NCBI RefSeq assembly: GCF_000373105.1
Contig: NZ_KB890439.1
Location: 28,505 to 92,504, forward strand
Reading direction: 5' to 3'
Origin: Neolewinella persica DSM 23188
GTDB taxonomy: Bacteria; Bacteroidota; Bacteroidia; Chitinophagales; Saprospiraceae
Length of the DNA stretch: 64,000 nucleotides
Each line of letters begins with the position of its first letter. Position 1 is the first letter of the stretch. This document shows, in pieces, positions 55,118-63,753 of the stretch. The notes under the pieces are model-generated. The model was not told the DNA's origin. It was given only the letters and a program-made list of their open reading frames with translations, and searched no databases. The position numbers were made by a program, and so were the translations under genes.

Positions 55118-56176
55118 ATGAAGTTTTTCCTGACCCTGTCGTTGTCTGTCTTGTTGTCTGCCATTGGTGTGGCGCAGGATTATCACTTTTCTCAGTTTTT
55201 CTCCTCGCCGTTGTCCCTCAATCCCGCGCTGACCGGCTTGTTCCCCGGTAATTACCGCGTGGCCGTCACCAGCCGAAGCCAGTGGGCACAGTCGTTGGAG
55301 ACCCCATTTTCTACCACGGCGTTTTCTGCTGATTTTAGCTATTTCGTCAATCCGAAAAAGCGCCAATATAAAGATGCCTTTGGCGTCGGCGTCGTTTTTG
55401 CCAGCGACCGACTTCCGGAGATCAACTATAGTGTCAACCAGATCATGCTTGGTGGCGCCTTCCATAAGTCACTGGACCCCAAAAACAACCAGACGCTCAG
55501 TGTAGGCTTCCAGTACGGCGTGGTGCAGCGTAACGTCAGCTACGACCAATTGTCTTTCGAAGATTCCTTCGACGGAACCTCCACTTACGTCGATGGGCTG
55601 ACCGGAGAAGAACTTCCGGAAAATAACTACGCCTTTGGCGATTTTCAGCTGGGACTGAACTACGCCTTTGCCCCCCGAAACAAGACCTCGGTATTTGTTG
55701 GTGCGGCGATGCACCACGTCAATCAACCCGAGCAGAGTTTCTATTACGAAGCCACCCGTGGCGAAGACATTGAAGTGACCAACACCCTCAACCGCCGCTA
55801 CAGCGCTTACATTAATTTCGAAATTCCGGTTGGCCGGGATATTTCGCTGAGTCCGCGCGTTTACACCTTTATGCAGGGGCCGCACTCGGTGACGAACGCC
55901 GGCTCCAATATTCGTTTTTTGGTTGATGACTCCAACGGATCGGCGCTCCACCTTGGTGCCTATGTTCGGACCGTTGGCAACGAATCTGGCTACGGCGTGG
56001 ATAGTGCCGTAGGCATGGCGGGGCTGGAAATCAATAATTTTCTGGTGGGCGTTAGCTACGATGTCGGCCTGAATAGCCTGCAAACTAACCGCCGTCACCA
56101 GGGTGCTTTTGAATTGAATATTGCTTACCTCGGTAAGTCAAATGACGACGAAGCAGTGCCTTGTCCTAAATTTTAA
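55118..56176 (+). CDS. PorP/SprF family type IX secretion membrane protein
   Basis: Members are outer-membrane barrels that attach secreted adhesins or link to the T9SS. The 352-residue protein was started at MKFFLTLSLSVLLSAIGVAQ, a signal peptide. The mature N-terminus DYHFSQFFSSPLSLNPALTGLF is the family signature (a sequence of the type QDYHFSQF..P..LNPA), followed by strand pairs such as YRVAVTSRSQW and SVGFQYGVVQRNVSYDQL. No large adhesin partner lies next to it. Confidence 0.92.
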   Translation: MKFFLTLSLSVLLSAIGVAQDYHFSQFFSSPLSLNPALTGLFPGNYRVAVTSRSQWAQSLETPFSTTAFSADFSYFVNPKKRQYKDAFGVGVVFASDRLPEINYSVNQIMLGGAFHKSLDPKNNQTLSVGFQYGVVQRNVSYDQLSFEDSFDGTSTYVDGLTGEELPENNYAFGDFQLGLNYAFAPRNKTSVFVGAAMHHVNQPEQSFYYEATRGEDIEVTNTLNRRYSAYINFEIPVGRDISLSPRVYTFMQGPHSVTNAGSNIRFLVDDSNGSALHLGAYVRTVGNESGYGVDSAVGMAGLEINNFLVGVSYDVGLNSLQTNRRHQGAFELNIAYLGKSNDDEAVPCPKF

Positions 56177-56245
56177 TCTACGTTTTCCCTATCTTGCACC
56201 TACTGTCCAAACAAGCTTAATCTCTCTTTTAGAAACACTATTCAC

Positions 56246-56764
56246 ATGTCTTCCCTACGTATTACCCTCTCATTGGCTTTTGCCTTGTGCTGCGCTGTTT
56301 CCCTATCAGCTCAAATCTCCTGGATGACCTGGGACGAAGCTGTTGCTGCGAATAAGCAGCAACCAAAGAAATTGCTCGTTGATGTATACACCGAATGGTG
56401 TGGCTATTGCAAAAAAATGGATGCCAAGGTCTTTACCGATCCGGTGGTTGAAGCCTTCATCAAAAAGAACTTCTACGCCGTCAAATTTGACGCGGAGCAG
56501 AAGGAGACCATCAAGTACGATGGCTTCACTTTCAATTTTAATCCGAACGTTAATCGCCGTGGTGCGCACGATTTGGCCATTGCCTTGCTCGACAGCCGCA
56601 TGAGCTACCCAAGCATCGTTTACCTGGATGAAAACCGGAATCGGATCAGCATCAGCCCCGGTTTTAAGCCGGCGGATAAGTTCATTAATGAGCTCAACTT
56701 CATTCAGGGCGGCCACTATAAGCTTAAGACTTATCAGGAGTATTTGGCAACGTTGGGTAAGTAG
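56246..56764 (+). CDS. Secreted thioredoxin-fold protein
   Basis: The 172-residue product has a signal peptide (ITLSLAFALCCAVSLSAQ) and a thioredoxin-like domain with KLLVDVYTEWCGYCKKMDAKVF, the redox motif WCGYC at about residues 51-55. A cis-proline-type YPSIVYLDEN follows. It should work in the periplasm in disulfide exchange or as a thiol reductase. msrB, another envelope redox gene, follows in the same direction after a repeat-rich spacer. Confidence 0.88.
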   Translation: MSSLRITLSLAFALCCAVSLSAQISWMTWDEAVAANKQQPKKLLVDVYTEWCGYCKKMDAKVFTDPVVEAFIKKNFYAVKFDAEQKETIKYDGFTFNFNPNVNRRGAHDLAIALLDSRMSYPSIVYLDENRNRISISPGFKPADKFINELNFIQGGHYKLKTYQEYLATLGK

Positions 56765-56775
56765 AGTGGGGGAAT

Positions 56776-57170
56776 AAACCACTAAGGCATTAAGGGTATA
56801 AGTACTACACTAAGGAAGGGGTGGAGTAACCATAAAGGGCATCTAGGCATTAAAAGCTGCTTCGCAGCAAGGTTTAACCACTAAGGCATTAAGGGAGGGG
56901 GGCTTTAAGCATTATGACAGCGTTTAGGACCACTGAAACCTGATCCCTGTTTCTTAAACCTGAATACTGCTACCTGAATACTCCTTTGGGCGCGGCCGCA
57001 GGATGCAAGGGAAGTTTGAAGGAGCTGGCTTGGTTTCCTGTGGCGCGGAGCGCCCTTTGAAAAGCCTTGCCTTTCTTCCCTTGCTCTTTTATCCCTTTTC
57101 CGGCACCTGCGGCCCCGCCACCCTATACTCCTTAGCGTAGCCCTTATTTCCCTTAATGCCTTAGTGGTTA
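56776..57170. repeat. Nested palindromes with dispersed repeat copies 17 and 18
   Basis: TAACCACTAAGGCATTAAGGG (two copies, at 56776 and 56875) is inverted at 57150-57170. Inside lie a reverse dispersed copy GGGCGCGGCCGCAGG (56988-57007) and a forward copy GCACCTGCGGCCCCGCC (57103-57119), giving a second palindrome. The TGAATACTG wording near 56.95 kb recalls the repeat at 20.95 kb. No gene is present between the thioredoxin and msrB genes. Confidence 0.85.
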
Positions 57171-57252
57171 TTGTCGCTCAACGACGTTTCTCAACCGCTC
57201 CCAACAAACCAGCACCCCCAATTCAGCGTTACACCTTCAAATTATTGATCGT

Positions 57253-57834
57253 ATGCGTTATCTCCCTTTCCTTTTTGCCCTGGTGTTGCTGAGCACCACC
57301 GCCTGTAATTCCCAGTCTAAGGTTCAGACCTCCACCGACACCTCTGAGTTGGCCACGACGGTCAAGTCTCAAACGCCGGCCTATAAATACGACCCTCCGG
57401 CCGTGGATGGCGAAATTGTACCCATCGATAAGCCCGACAGCTACTGGAAAGAAATGCTCTCGCCGGAGGCCTACAACGTGATGCGTGAGGACGGTACCGA
57501 ACGCTCCTTCACCAGCCCCCTGAACGACGAAAAGCGCGCCGGAATTTTCACCTGCGCCGCCTGTGGCCTCCCCGCGTACAACTCCGACGCCAAATTCAAA
57601 TCCGGCACCGGCTGGCCCAGCTTTTTCCAGCCCGTCAACGACGCTTACGTCAAGCAGGATGTGGACAACCGCTACGGCATGCGTCGCGTTGAAGTCTCCT
57701 GCGCGCGCTGCGGCAGCCACCAGGGTCACATCTTCCCCGACGGCCCTAAACCCACCGGCCTGCGCTACTGCATCAACGGCGTTTCCCTCAACTTCGTACC
57801 GATGGAGGATTTTTCGAAGGCGGAAAAGGAGTAG
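57253..57834 (+). CDS. msrB: Peptide-methionine (R)-S-oxide reductase, lipoprotein
   Basis: MsrB repairs oxidised methionine in proteins. The 193-residue chain has a lipoprotein signal (LVLLSTTAC, Cys18), so it acts in the envelope. Zinc-binding CxxC pairs are C101-C104 and C150-C153, and the catalytic Cys173 lies in RYCINGVSLNF. GTGWPSFFQPV is the conserved core. Its neighbour, a secreted thioredoxin-like protein, could recycle it. Confidence 0.95.
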   Translation: MRYLPFLFALVLLSTTACNSQSKVQTSTDTSELATTVKSQTPAYKYDPPAVDGEIVPIDKPDSYWKEMLSPEAYNVMREDGTERSFTSPLNDEKRAGIFTCAACGLPAYNSDAKFKSGTGWPSFFQPVNDAYVKQDVDNRYGMRRVEVSCARCGSHQGHIFPDGPKPTGLRYCINGVSLNFVPMEDFSKAEKE

Positions 57835-57889
57835 CTTTTCTGGTTTTACCGCATTTATGCTGGGCCAGTTACTCCGCTAACGACAATAA

Positions 57890-58169
57890 CAACGAAAACG
57901 AGGGGTTCCCTCGATCCTGCGGATCGTCGGTCTCCCCTCGCTACGAGAGGTGGCCCTGCGGGCCTAGGTGGTTAAGGGCGAGGGCCTCCCGGCCCGAGAC
58001 GGGCAAGGGAGCGTAGCGATTTTGCACGTGGTGGCGGGCGCTGTAACGTTTATACTGCCAACAAAAACGGGTCGCGCGCGCTCGATCCTCAACGAAAACG
58101 AGGGGTTCCGCTCGATCCTTCGGATCATCGCTCACCCCTCGCTACGAGAGACGGCCCTCCGGGCCTGGG
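57890..58169. repeat. Pair of 80-base direct repeats in a hairpin-rich spacer
   Basis: Two copies (57890-57968 and 58090-58169) both begin CAACGAAAACGAGGGGTTCC and end CTCGCTACGAGAG...GGCCCT...GGGCCT. Each contains small palindromes. The rest of the 57835-58232 gap shows no gene. Confidence 0.85.
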
Positions 58170-58232
58170 TCGCTTCTTTGCCGTGTCGGTGAGAAAGCTG
58201 GCTACCAAATTTTAGCGTAAAGTCGTATTCCA

Positions 58233-58263
58233 TTTGGCCGGATGGTTTTGAAACTTATCTTTG
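58233..58263 (+). promoter_or_regulatory. Promoter of tRNA-Arg
   Basis: TTTGG at 58233 and TATCTTTG at 58256-58263 are about 19 bases apart, matching the Bacteroidota consensus. Confidence 0.65.
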
Positions 58264-58275
58264 CGGCCCGGAGGT

Positions 58276-58353
58276 TAGTCTATAGTTCATAGTCTAGTAG
58301 TTCATAGAGTCACAGAGACTATCGAACTACTAGATTATTAAACTGCTAGACTA
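58276..58353. repeat. Inverted repeat between promoter and tRNA-Arg
   Basis: The 78-base palindrome runs from TAGTCTATAGTTCATAGTC to GATTATTAAACTGCTAGACTA. It would form a hairpin in the tRNA leader. Confidence 0.75.
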
Positions 58354-58361
58354 CCGCTATT

Positions 58362-58433
58362 GCCCCCATAGTTCAAGGGATAGAACGTTGGTTTCCTAAA
58401 CCGAAGATGCAAGTTCGAGTCTTGCTGGGGGCA
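58362..58433 (+). tRNA. tRNA-Arg (CCT)
   Basis: The cloverleaf has acceptor GCCCCCA/TGGGGGC, D arm GTTC...GAAC, anticodon arm TTGGT-TTCCTAA-ACCGA and T arm GCAAG-TTCGAGT-CTTGC. The anticodon CCT reads AGG. The CCA end is not encoded. It probably serves as the attachment site of the island whose recombinase starts 168 bases downstream. Confidence 0.95.
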
Positions 58434-58601
58434 CTACTAAAACAACAATTTTACAACTGTTGTTGATTCTATTGGCCTGTTGGCTATTCTACAGCTGTTT
58501 ATTTATGATGTTTTTGTTTTAAAATTCTTCTTTTTGCCTCTTAACGGCTATTTTGCACGTGTGTTTCTGAAATATTTCTACACAAGTGCAAATTTCTGAA
58601 A

Positions 58602-59732
58602 ATGACCGTTCGCCCTATTCTGTGGAAGCACCACCCACGCAAAGACGGAAGCTGTAACATCAAAATTTACGTCAATCCTACCACCGGACCCAAATACCGA
58701 CGTACCGACTTCCACATTTTCCCGAAAGATTGGGACGAGAATACCAGCCGGCTGAAAAAAGGTGCGCCGCTGGCCATTAAGATCAACGCTCAGCTGGATA
58801 GCCAGGTACACCGAATAATGGGGGAGCACCTCGATGGTGGAAGTAGTTCGTTGATTGACCTGGTCGGCAACTTCCACCAGGAATGTAAAGAAGGCTTGCA
58901 CGCCCTCAGCCAGCAAACATGGCGCTCTTACCCGTCCTTCAAAAACAAACTGACAGCCTTTGCCCGGTTCAAGGGGAAAGAAGATATCGCTTTTGATGAC
59001 GTCACCATCCCGTTGTACCTAGAGTTCATCCGCTGGCTGCGCGGCACCGGGGTAGGGGAGCACGCAGTGGCCACCAACGTTAAGCACCTGAAGAAATTCA
59101 TGAACCTGGGTTTTGACTTGGGGCTCCATAGCAGTGAAATACAGCGGCAAAAGGCATTTAAAAGCCTGAAGCCGGAAACAGCCCGTAAGATTTACCTGAC
59201 CCCTGAAGAAATCGAAGACTTCCGAAAAGTCGATCTATCCGATCAACCCCATCTCCGCCAGGAGCAGGATCGTTTTTTGATCTCTTATTACTTCGTGTTG
59301 CGCTACGCTGACAGCGTACTGATCGATCGCAAAAACTTTGTGGAGCAGAACGGACGGACTTACTATCGTAACACTTCCAGCAAAACCAGGGTGACCGGCT
59401 TCATTCCGGTTAAGCCCCTGGTGACGGATATTCTGGAGCGGATTGATTACCACATTGCTCCTACCTCCAACCAAAAGGCCAACGATAAGGTGAAGATGAT
59501 CGCCGCCCGCGCCGGCATTGATGATGACGTGAACGGGGAGCCTAAATGGTCATTGGTGACGACGCACACGGCGCGACGGAGCGCGGCCACTAATCTCTGG
59601 CTGGCCGGTGTTCCGTTACCGGAGATCATGCAGATGGGGGGCTGGAAGACGGAGCACCAGATGAAGCGGTACTTGGTGGCTTCTGGGATTGAGCTGGCTA
59701 AGGTTAGTGCGGGAAGGGCGTTTTTTGGGTGA
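58602..59732 (+). CDS. Tyrosine recombinase (integrase)
   Basis: The 376-residue site-specific recombinase has an N-terminal arm-binding region, a SAM-like core-binding domain (about 95-185) and a catalytic domain with Arg234 (YFVLRYAD), His322 and Arg325 (HTARRSA), Trp348 (MGGWKTE) and nucleophile Tyr357 (MKRYLV). It resembles Bacteroidota phage/island integrases. Its position beside a tRNA gene and before AT-rich orphan genes points to an integrative element. It is followed by a CACGGC/GCCGTG hairpin near 59765. Confidence 0.93.
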   Translation: MTVRPILWKHHPRKDGSCNIKIYVNPTTGPKYRRTDFHIFPKDWDENTSRLKKGAPLAIKINAQLDSQVHRIMGEHLDGGSSSLIDLVGNFHQECKEGLHALSQQTWRSYPSFKNKLTAFARFKGKEDIAFDDVTIPLYLEFIRWLRGTGVGEHAVATNVKHLKKFMNLGFDLGLHSSEIQRQKAFKSLKPETARKIYLTPEEIEDFRKVDLSDQPHLRQEQDRFLISYYFVLRYADSVLIDRKNFVEQNGRTYYRNTSSKTRVTGFIPVKPLVTDILERIDYHIAPTSNQKANDKVKMIAARAGIDDDVNGEPKWSLVTTHTARRSAATNLWLAGVPLPEIMQMGGWKTEHQMKRYLVASGIELAKVSAGRAFFG

Positions 59733-59819
59733 AATGGTGCTAACGTACCGCAACAACGACTGGGCACGGCTTTTGCCGTGGCTGGACGATGTTGCTTTTG
59801 TTCGGTGTAGCCTTTTATT

Positions 59820-60203
59820 TTAAAAGTTAAGTAATTTTTTTTCTATCCACAAAATACCTTCAACCGAATTGAGAGCTTCCCATGTTCTTTTTAATTCATA
59901 CACATTTTCTTCTGTTGATTTACCAATTATTTTTATTTTATTACCTACTACTTCAACGGTATATTTACATCCTTTTTCAACTAAGTCTTTTACAATCCCT
60001 TCACAAGCAGGATTGTCTCCACAGTTATGCGCTGCGAATGCAATACTACAAGCTGCTGGATTAGCAGATTTTGTGCAAACTAAAAATGCTCCTTTTTCAA
60101 CTGAAATAATTGATATTTCACCCACAAATTTACAAGCGTCATTTTGAGCATTCATTATAACGCCTAAAAACAAGAAAGGAAGACTTAGAATGATTTTTTT
60201 CAT
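59820..60203 (-). CDS. Small secreted cysteine-rich protein
   Basis: The 127-residue product was started at MKKIILSLPFLFLGVIMNAQ, a signal peptide; the frame upstream is not convincing. The mature chain has six cysteines (DACK, LVCT, AACS, NCGD, ACEG, GCKY), which suggests disulfides. No family is recognised. Its codons are AT-rich, unlike genes left of the tRNA, consistent with the island. It points back toward the integrase. Confidence 0.7.
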   Translation of the reverse strand: MKKIILSLPFLFLGVIMNAQNDACKFVGEISIISVEKGAFLVCTKSANPAACSIAFAAHNCGDNPACEGIVKDLVEKGCKYTVEVVGNKIKIIGKSTEENVYELKRTWEALNSVEGILWIEKKLLNF

Positions 60204-60438
60204 AATAATATAATTTATATTTCCAATAGTTGCATAAGCCTCAATAAAGTGAATAGCAGCTTCAAATGTATTGGAAGGTGTATAACAAGTCACTACCTTT
60301 ATTATTCCTATTGATAATATACTTCTTGTCAATCAGAACAAAAAAACGTCTCTACTATAAATAATCGCTTGGGCGATACTATTTGAATAAGGTCAAAAGA
60401 GTAGTGCGAATATTTAAAATTTAATTACACAATCCATT

Positions 60439-61557
60439 TTATATAGGTTTAAAAATTATTCTCCCAATATGTGGAAAATAATTGGAACGATAAAGTTTAA
60501 TTTCATTTACTCCTTTTTTAGCAATACATTCTCCAATCAAAACTTTTTGAACATTATTAGCATTCCACCCTCCTGTTGGGCGATTGCATGCGTTCGAGTT
60601 AATTAGAACACGATTTATTGAAACCTCAATTGGGCGAGATTCACCTGCTGCGTATTCTATATAAACATTATATTTCCCGGCACCTTCAAAATTTGCTTTG
60701 TAGAAGGCTTGGTTATATTGTGCTTTTGCGCTATTATTTGTGATCAATCCGTTTCCATAATTAAGGCAATTATTGCAAATGTTAAATGATTTGCTTGGTA
60801 TATATTCTGATGATAGAATTGATACTATTGTTCTTGTGTCCTGTGGTATTGGTTTAGGTTTTACGGCAGGTATACGAATATCGTTTGTTCTACCCGCTTC
60901 TTCCTCGAAAACGATATAAATACGGGCTTCCTTACTTGCAGACTTCTTCATGCTTACTATTGTAGGCTGACTTGTAGATAGCAGCATTCCTATTTCTAAT
61001 TTCCCTTGAACAAAATAAGCATTTTTAATTATAATATTACTGATTTTAACGGACTTGATACCTGGACGACTTCTTGCTAAAATTTTCAAAGTGAATTCAC
61101 TCTCATTTTCTATCACAGGAACAACAATACTTAAATCACTTCGCATACACGCTTCGATACATTTATCAAAAGATTGATAAGCATAAGGGTTTCCTATTTT
61201 TTGAGAGATAAATGTTTTAACCTCTTGGCTCTGTCTTATTTTCTCTTCAATATTAAAATTTTGCAAGTATTCTTTAACTTTTTTCTTATCTGAATTATAA
61301 TCAAAGCTTCCATATTTAGGACTGTACAGGTTTGCTACTTCTCTTGATGTCTGTTTTTCATATTCTTCTTCATTCATATTTAGCACTTTATCATAAGTTA
61401 TTAGGAACTTAGAATAATTGTCATAAACATATTCATTTTGAGCATATTTTAGTGCTAATCCACAAATGTCACAGTCATTGCTTTGTGATTTTGCTAAGGC
61501 CACATTTACAATTAGGAAAACAACTATGAGAATAATTTTACAAATTATTTCCTTCAT
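60439..61557 (-). CDS. Hypothetical secreted protein with CBM-like C-terminal domain
   Basis: The 372-residue protein has a signal peptide (IILIVVFLIVNVALAKSQ) and cysteines CDICG near the mature start. The last 100 residues (GKYNVYIEYAAGESRPIEVSINRVL, then GVNEIKLYRSNYFPHIGRIIF) look like a carbohydrate-binding jelly-roll (CBM6/35 type). The middle shows no known domain. It is AT-rich like its neighbours and lies in the probable island. Confidence 0.65.
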   Translation of the reverse strand: MKEIICKIILIVVFLIVNVALAKSQSNDCDICGLALKYAQNEYVYDNYSKFLITYDKVLNMNEEEYEKQTSREVANLYSPKYGSFDYNSDKKKVKEYLQNFNIEEKIRQSQEVKTFISQKIGNPYAYQSFDKCIEACMRSDLSIVVPVIENESEFTLKILARSRPGIKSVKISNIIIKNAYFVQGKLEIGMLLSTSQPTIVSMKKSASKEARIYIVFEEEAGRTNDIRIPAVKPKPIPQDTRTIVSILSSEYIPSKSFNICNNCLNYGNGLITNNSAKAQYNQAFYKANFEGAGKYNVYIEYAAGESRPIEVSINRVLINSNACNRPTGGWNANNVQKVLIGECIAKKGVNEIKLYRSNYFPHIGRIIFKPI

Positions 61558-61670
61558 CTTGATATTTTTTTATTTATCATTGGTTACATCGGACGTTTTA
61601 TACGCGCATTGTGTGAACAACCTAAACAATGCAACTCGTACACCCCGCAATATACTCCCATTTTACAAAC

Positions 61671-61702
61671 AAAAAAGCCGCCCACCCCAAAGGCAGACGG
61701 CT
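61671..61702 (-). terminator. Terminator of the broken gene
   Basis: On the minus strand AGCCGTCTGCC pairs with GGGTGGGCGGCT with wobble pairs, followed by six T residues. It lies 31 bases after the stop of the disrupted minus-strand gene. Confidence 0.8.
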
Positions 61703-61732
61703 AAAAAGAAAAGGTTGCTAATGTAAAGTAGT

Positions 61733-62158
61733 CTAAGCCGCTTGGTTCAGAAGCCCAATCCCCTCACCATCCTCCATCCGGAAGATCAGGCTGGCTTCTT
61801 CCCGGATGTCCTGGATCTCGGCCAGGTTGTGACGGACGAGGCGGTAGGTACGGCCGGCGATGCTGAAGGCGCGGAAGGCGACCTGTTCGACCTTATCTCG
61901 TGGTACGCCGGTGCGGATGGCCAGCTCATCGAGGACAGCCAAAGTTTCTTCAGCAGTCAAGTCGATGAACTGTGCGGCGAAGGTGCGCCGGTCGTCGTAC
62001 ATCTCGCGGAGGTGCGGGTAAGCATCGTAGAGGGAAAGGAGGTCGGGGAATTAGAAGCCGTCCCGCAGGGGCGTGGAGATCTTCCGGTAAACAGTGATGG
62101 AATCTGCCAGGGTATCGACTACTTCGTCGTAACCTAGGAGGTTTTCTTGGTAATTCAT
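61733..62158 (-). pseudogene. Hypothetical gene interrupted by one in-frame TAA
   Basis: A single frame begins MNYQENLLGYDEVVDTLADS at 62158 and continues through a TAA at 62051-62053 (LRDGF-stop-FPDLLSLYDAYPHLREMYDDRR), then to TRMED-like helical sequence ending GLLNQAA. The two halves join without frame change, so one base change (CAA or AAA to TAA) explains it. The uninterrupted product would be about 141 residues and cytoplasmic. The family is unknown. Its GC content is higher than its surroundings. The 3' half could be expressed alone from the ATG at 62002. Confidence 0.75.
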
Positions 62159-62691
62159 TGCGCAGAATTAAAGTGGTTAGAAAATGCGCAAATGAGCTGC
62201 TATTGATGGGCCGATCTTTAGCGTACGTAAGATAAGGGTTTTGCTGGGTTCTCAGTTTATGAAGGACTACAATATTTTCTTCTCTCTGGCTAAGCGATCT
62301 TCCGCTTGATTTGTATGGAAGCTACGAGGGCTTGGTTTAGCTTTTCGGTGCCGTGGAGGTTTTGAAATTCGAAATTCATAATTACGCATTGTTTGGTGGT
62401 GAAGAGATGGGTAACCGTAGGGTAGGATGGGCCGTCCTGATTTTGTTAGAGTTGTATGTAGGGTGCAGGGAATGTTATAAACAAGTATACGTGTATTTTT
62501 TAAAGGTCGAGATTACTTTTTCACTGCCAATCGAACGAAACTGCAAGGGTTTTATGTCGACCTATTTGAATGCTTTCCGCGATAAAAAAAAGTTCACAAA
62601 CCACAAGAGTAAATTAATATGAATGTTCATCACTTGTCTGACAATATAGAGTTGGGAGAAATGTTATTTTTAAATTAGATAGCGGCCCTCC
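62159..62691. other. Spacer with a possible short gene relic
   Basis: Nothing convincing. A 29-codon minus-strand frame at 62290-62379 (MNFEFQNLHGTEKLNQALVA) is GC-richer than the surroundings and could be the start of a decayed gene. The plus-strand frame at 62353-62622 has no coding character. Confidence 0.45.
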
Positions 62692-63753
62692 CTAATATGT
62701 TCTTAGTATATATATTAAGCTGGACATTGAGAGTAGGAGTAAGAAGATACTTCTTACCAATGCGTATGGCCTACTGCTATTGTTCGGAATTAAAAAGAAC
62801 TTTGCGTTGCTTACAATGATCTTGCAAATGAATAAAAAAATAATTGTTGAGAGATATAGTACGGTTGGGAAAAATGTAGTGTGCATGAGGAAGAAAAGAT
62901 ATCCATCTTCTGAAAATGTATTGTCATTAAATCCGGCAAGTATGCTTGCGCACTCTAGTATCGTTTTGTGGTCCTCTGTGAACAGTAAGCCAAGGTAAAT
63001 GGATAGTATTGCAAATATTGAAGCTGCTAGAACATCGGAAATGACTAGGGATATTATAGTCGTAGCTCTTTTAGATTTAAGCATTCTTTTTACTAGTGTT
63101 AATGTAACGAAAATAGTGAAAAAGTCAAACGCAAAATTGAAAAAAGTTAATTGAAAAGTCATTTCGAAACCATTTTTTATAGTAGTATAAGAGCCCAAAA
63201 GAATCGAAACAGAATAAAGATAAAGGCTTAAAAATATACTCGTAACTAAAAGTTCTATTAGATGTCTTGATCTTTCACGAGCCCTTTCGTCATTTAGTAA
63301 TGACTTGAATAAGAAGAGCCCGGACTCTAAAAGAAAAGCAATAAAAATAGTTAATAGTAATGGTCCAAATACAGCGAAAAAAGCTAAATGTGAATTCATG
63401 AAAATCCTATTTACTTGCTCAATGCTAACGCTAATGTTGTTATATGTGTATTTGTTTCGAAATATTATATTGATTCCTATTTCGTATTCTTTGATGAAAA
63501 ATATAAAAAGTTTCGCGATCGCTGTAGAAATTAATGCGAAGTAAATTAATAATGAAGAATAATTGGCCACTTTTTTTTTGAAACCTTTATTACTTAGTTT
63601 TATACTCTTCAAGCCTTCGTATCCAAAGATTCCGCATAGGAATAGTACAAATATATATTGGTCGAAAAGATAGTTTTTATTTATCCAGTCAGATTTCAAA
63701 CTTTCAGATATTACAAACATGATTGTTTGAAGTGATATATATGCATATAACAC
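62692..63753 (-). CDS. Hypothetical multi-pass membrane protein
   Basis: The 353-residue AT-rich gene encodes about eight hydrophobic segments, for example YIFVLFLCGIFGY, SLLIYFALISTAIAKLFIFFI, FFAVFGPLLLTIFIAFLL, LLVTSIFLSLYLYSVSILLG and LSTIIFLFICKIIV. Charged loops include LNDERARERSRHLIE. No family is recognised. Its base composition is very unlike the left part of the window, which supports foreign origin within the island. A function such as defence or transport is only a guess. Confidence 0.65.
   Translation of the reverse strand: MLYAYISLQTIMFVISESLKSDWINKNYLFDQYIFVLFLCGIFGYEGLKSIKLSNKGFKKKVANYSSLLIYFALISTAIAKLFIFFIKEYEIGINIIFRNKYTYNNISVSIEQVNRIFMNSHLAFFAVFGPLLLTIFIAFLLESGLFLFKSLLNDERARERSRHLIELLVTSIFLSLYLYSVSILLGSYTTIKNGFEMTFQLTFFNFAFDFFTIFVTLTLVKRMLKSKRATTIISLVISDVLAASIFAILSIYLGLLFTEDHKTILECASILAGFNDNTFSEDGYLFFLMHTTFFPTVLYLSTIIFLFICKIIVSNAKFFLIPNNSSRPYALVRSIFLLLLSMSSLIYILRTY

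Noticed and set aside
62353..62622. 89-codon plus-strand frame in the island spacer
   Set aside because: Composition and sequence show no coding character and there is no recognised domain.
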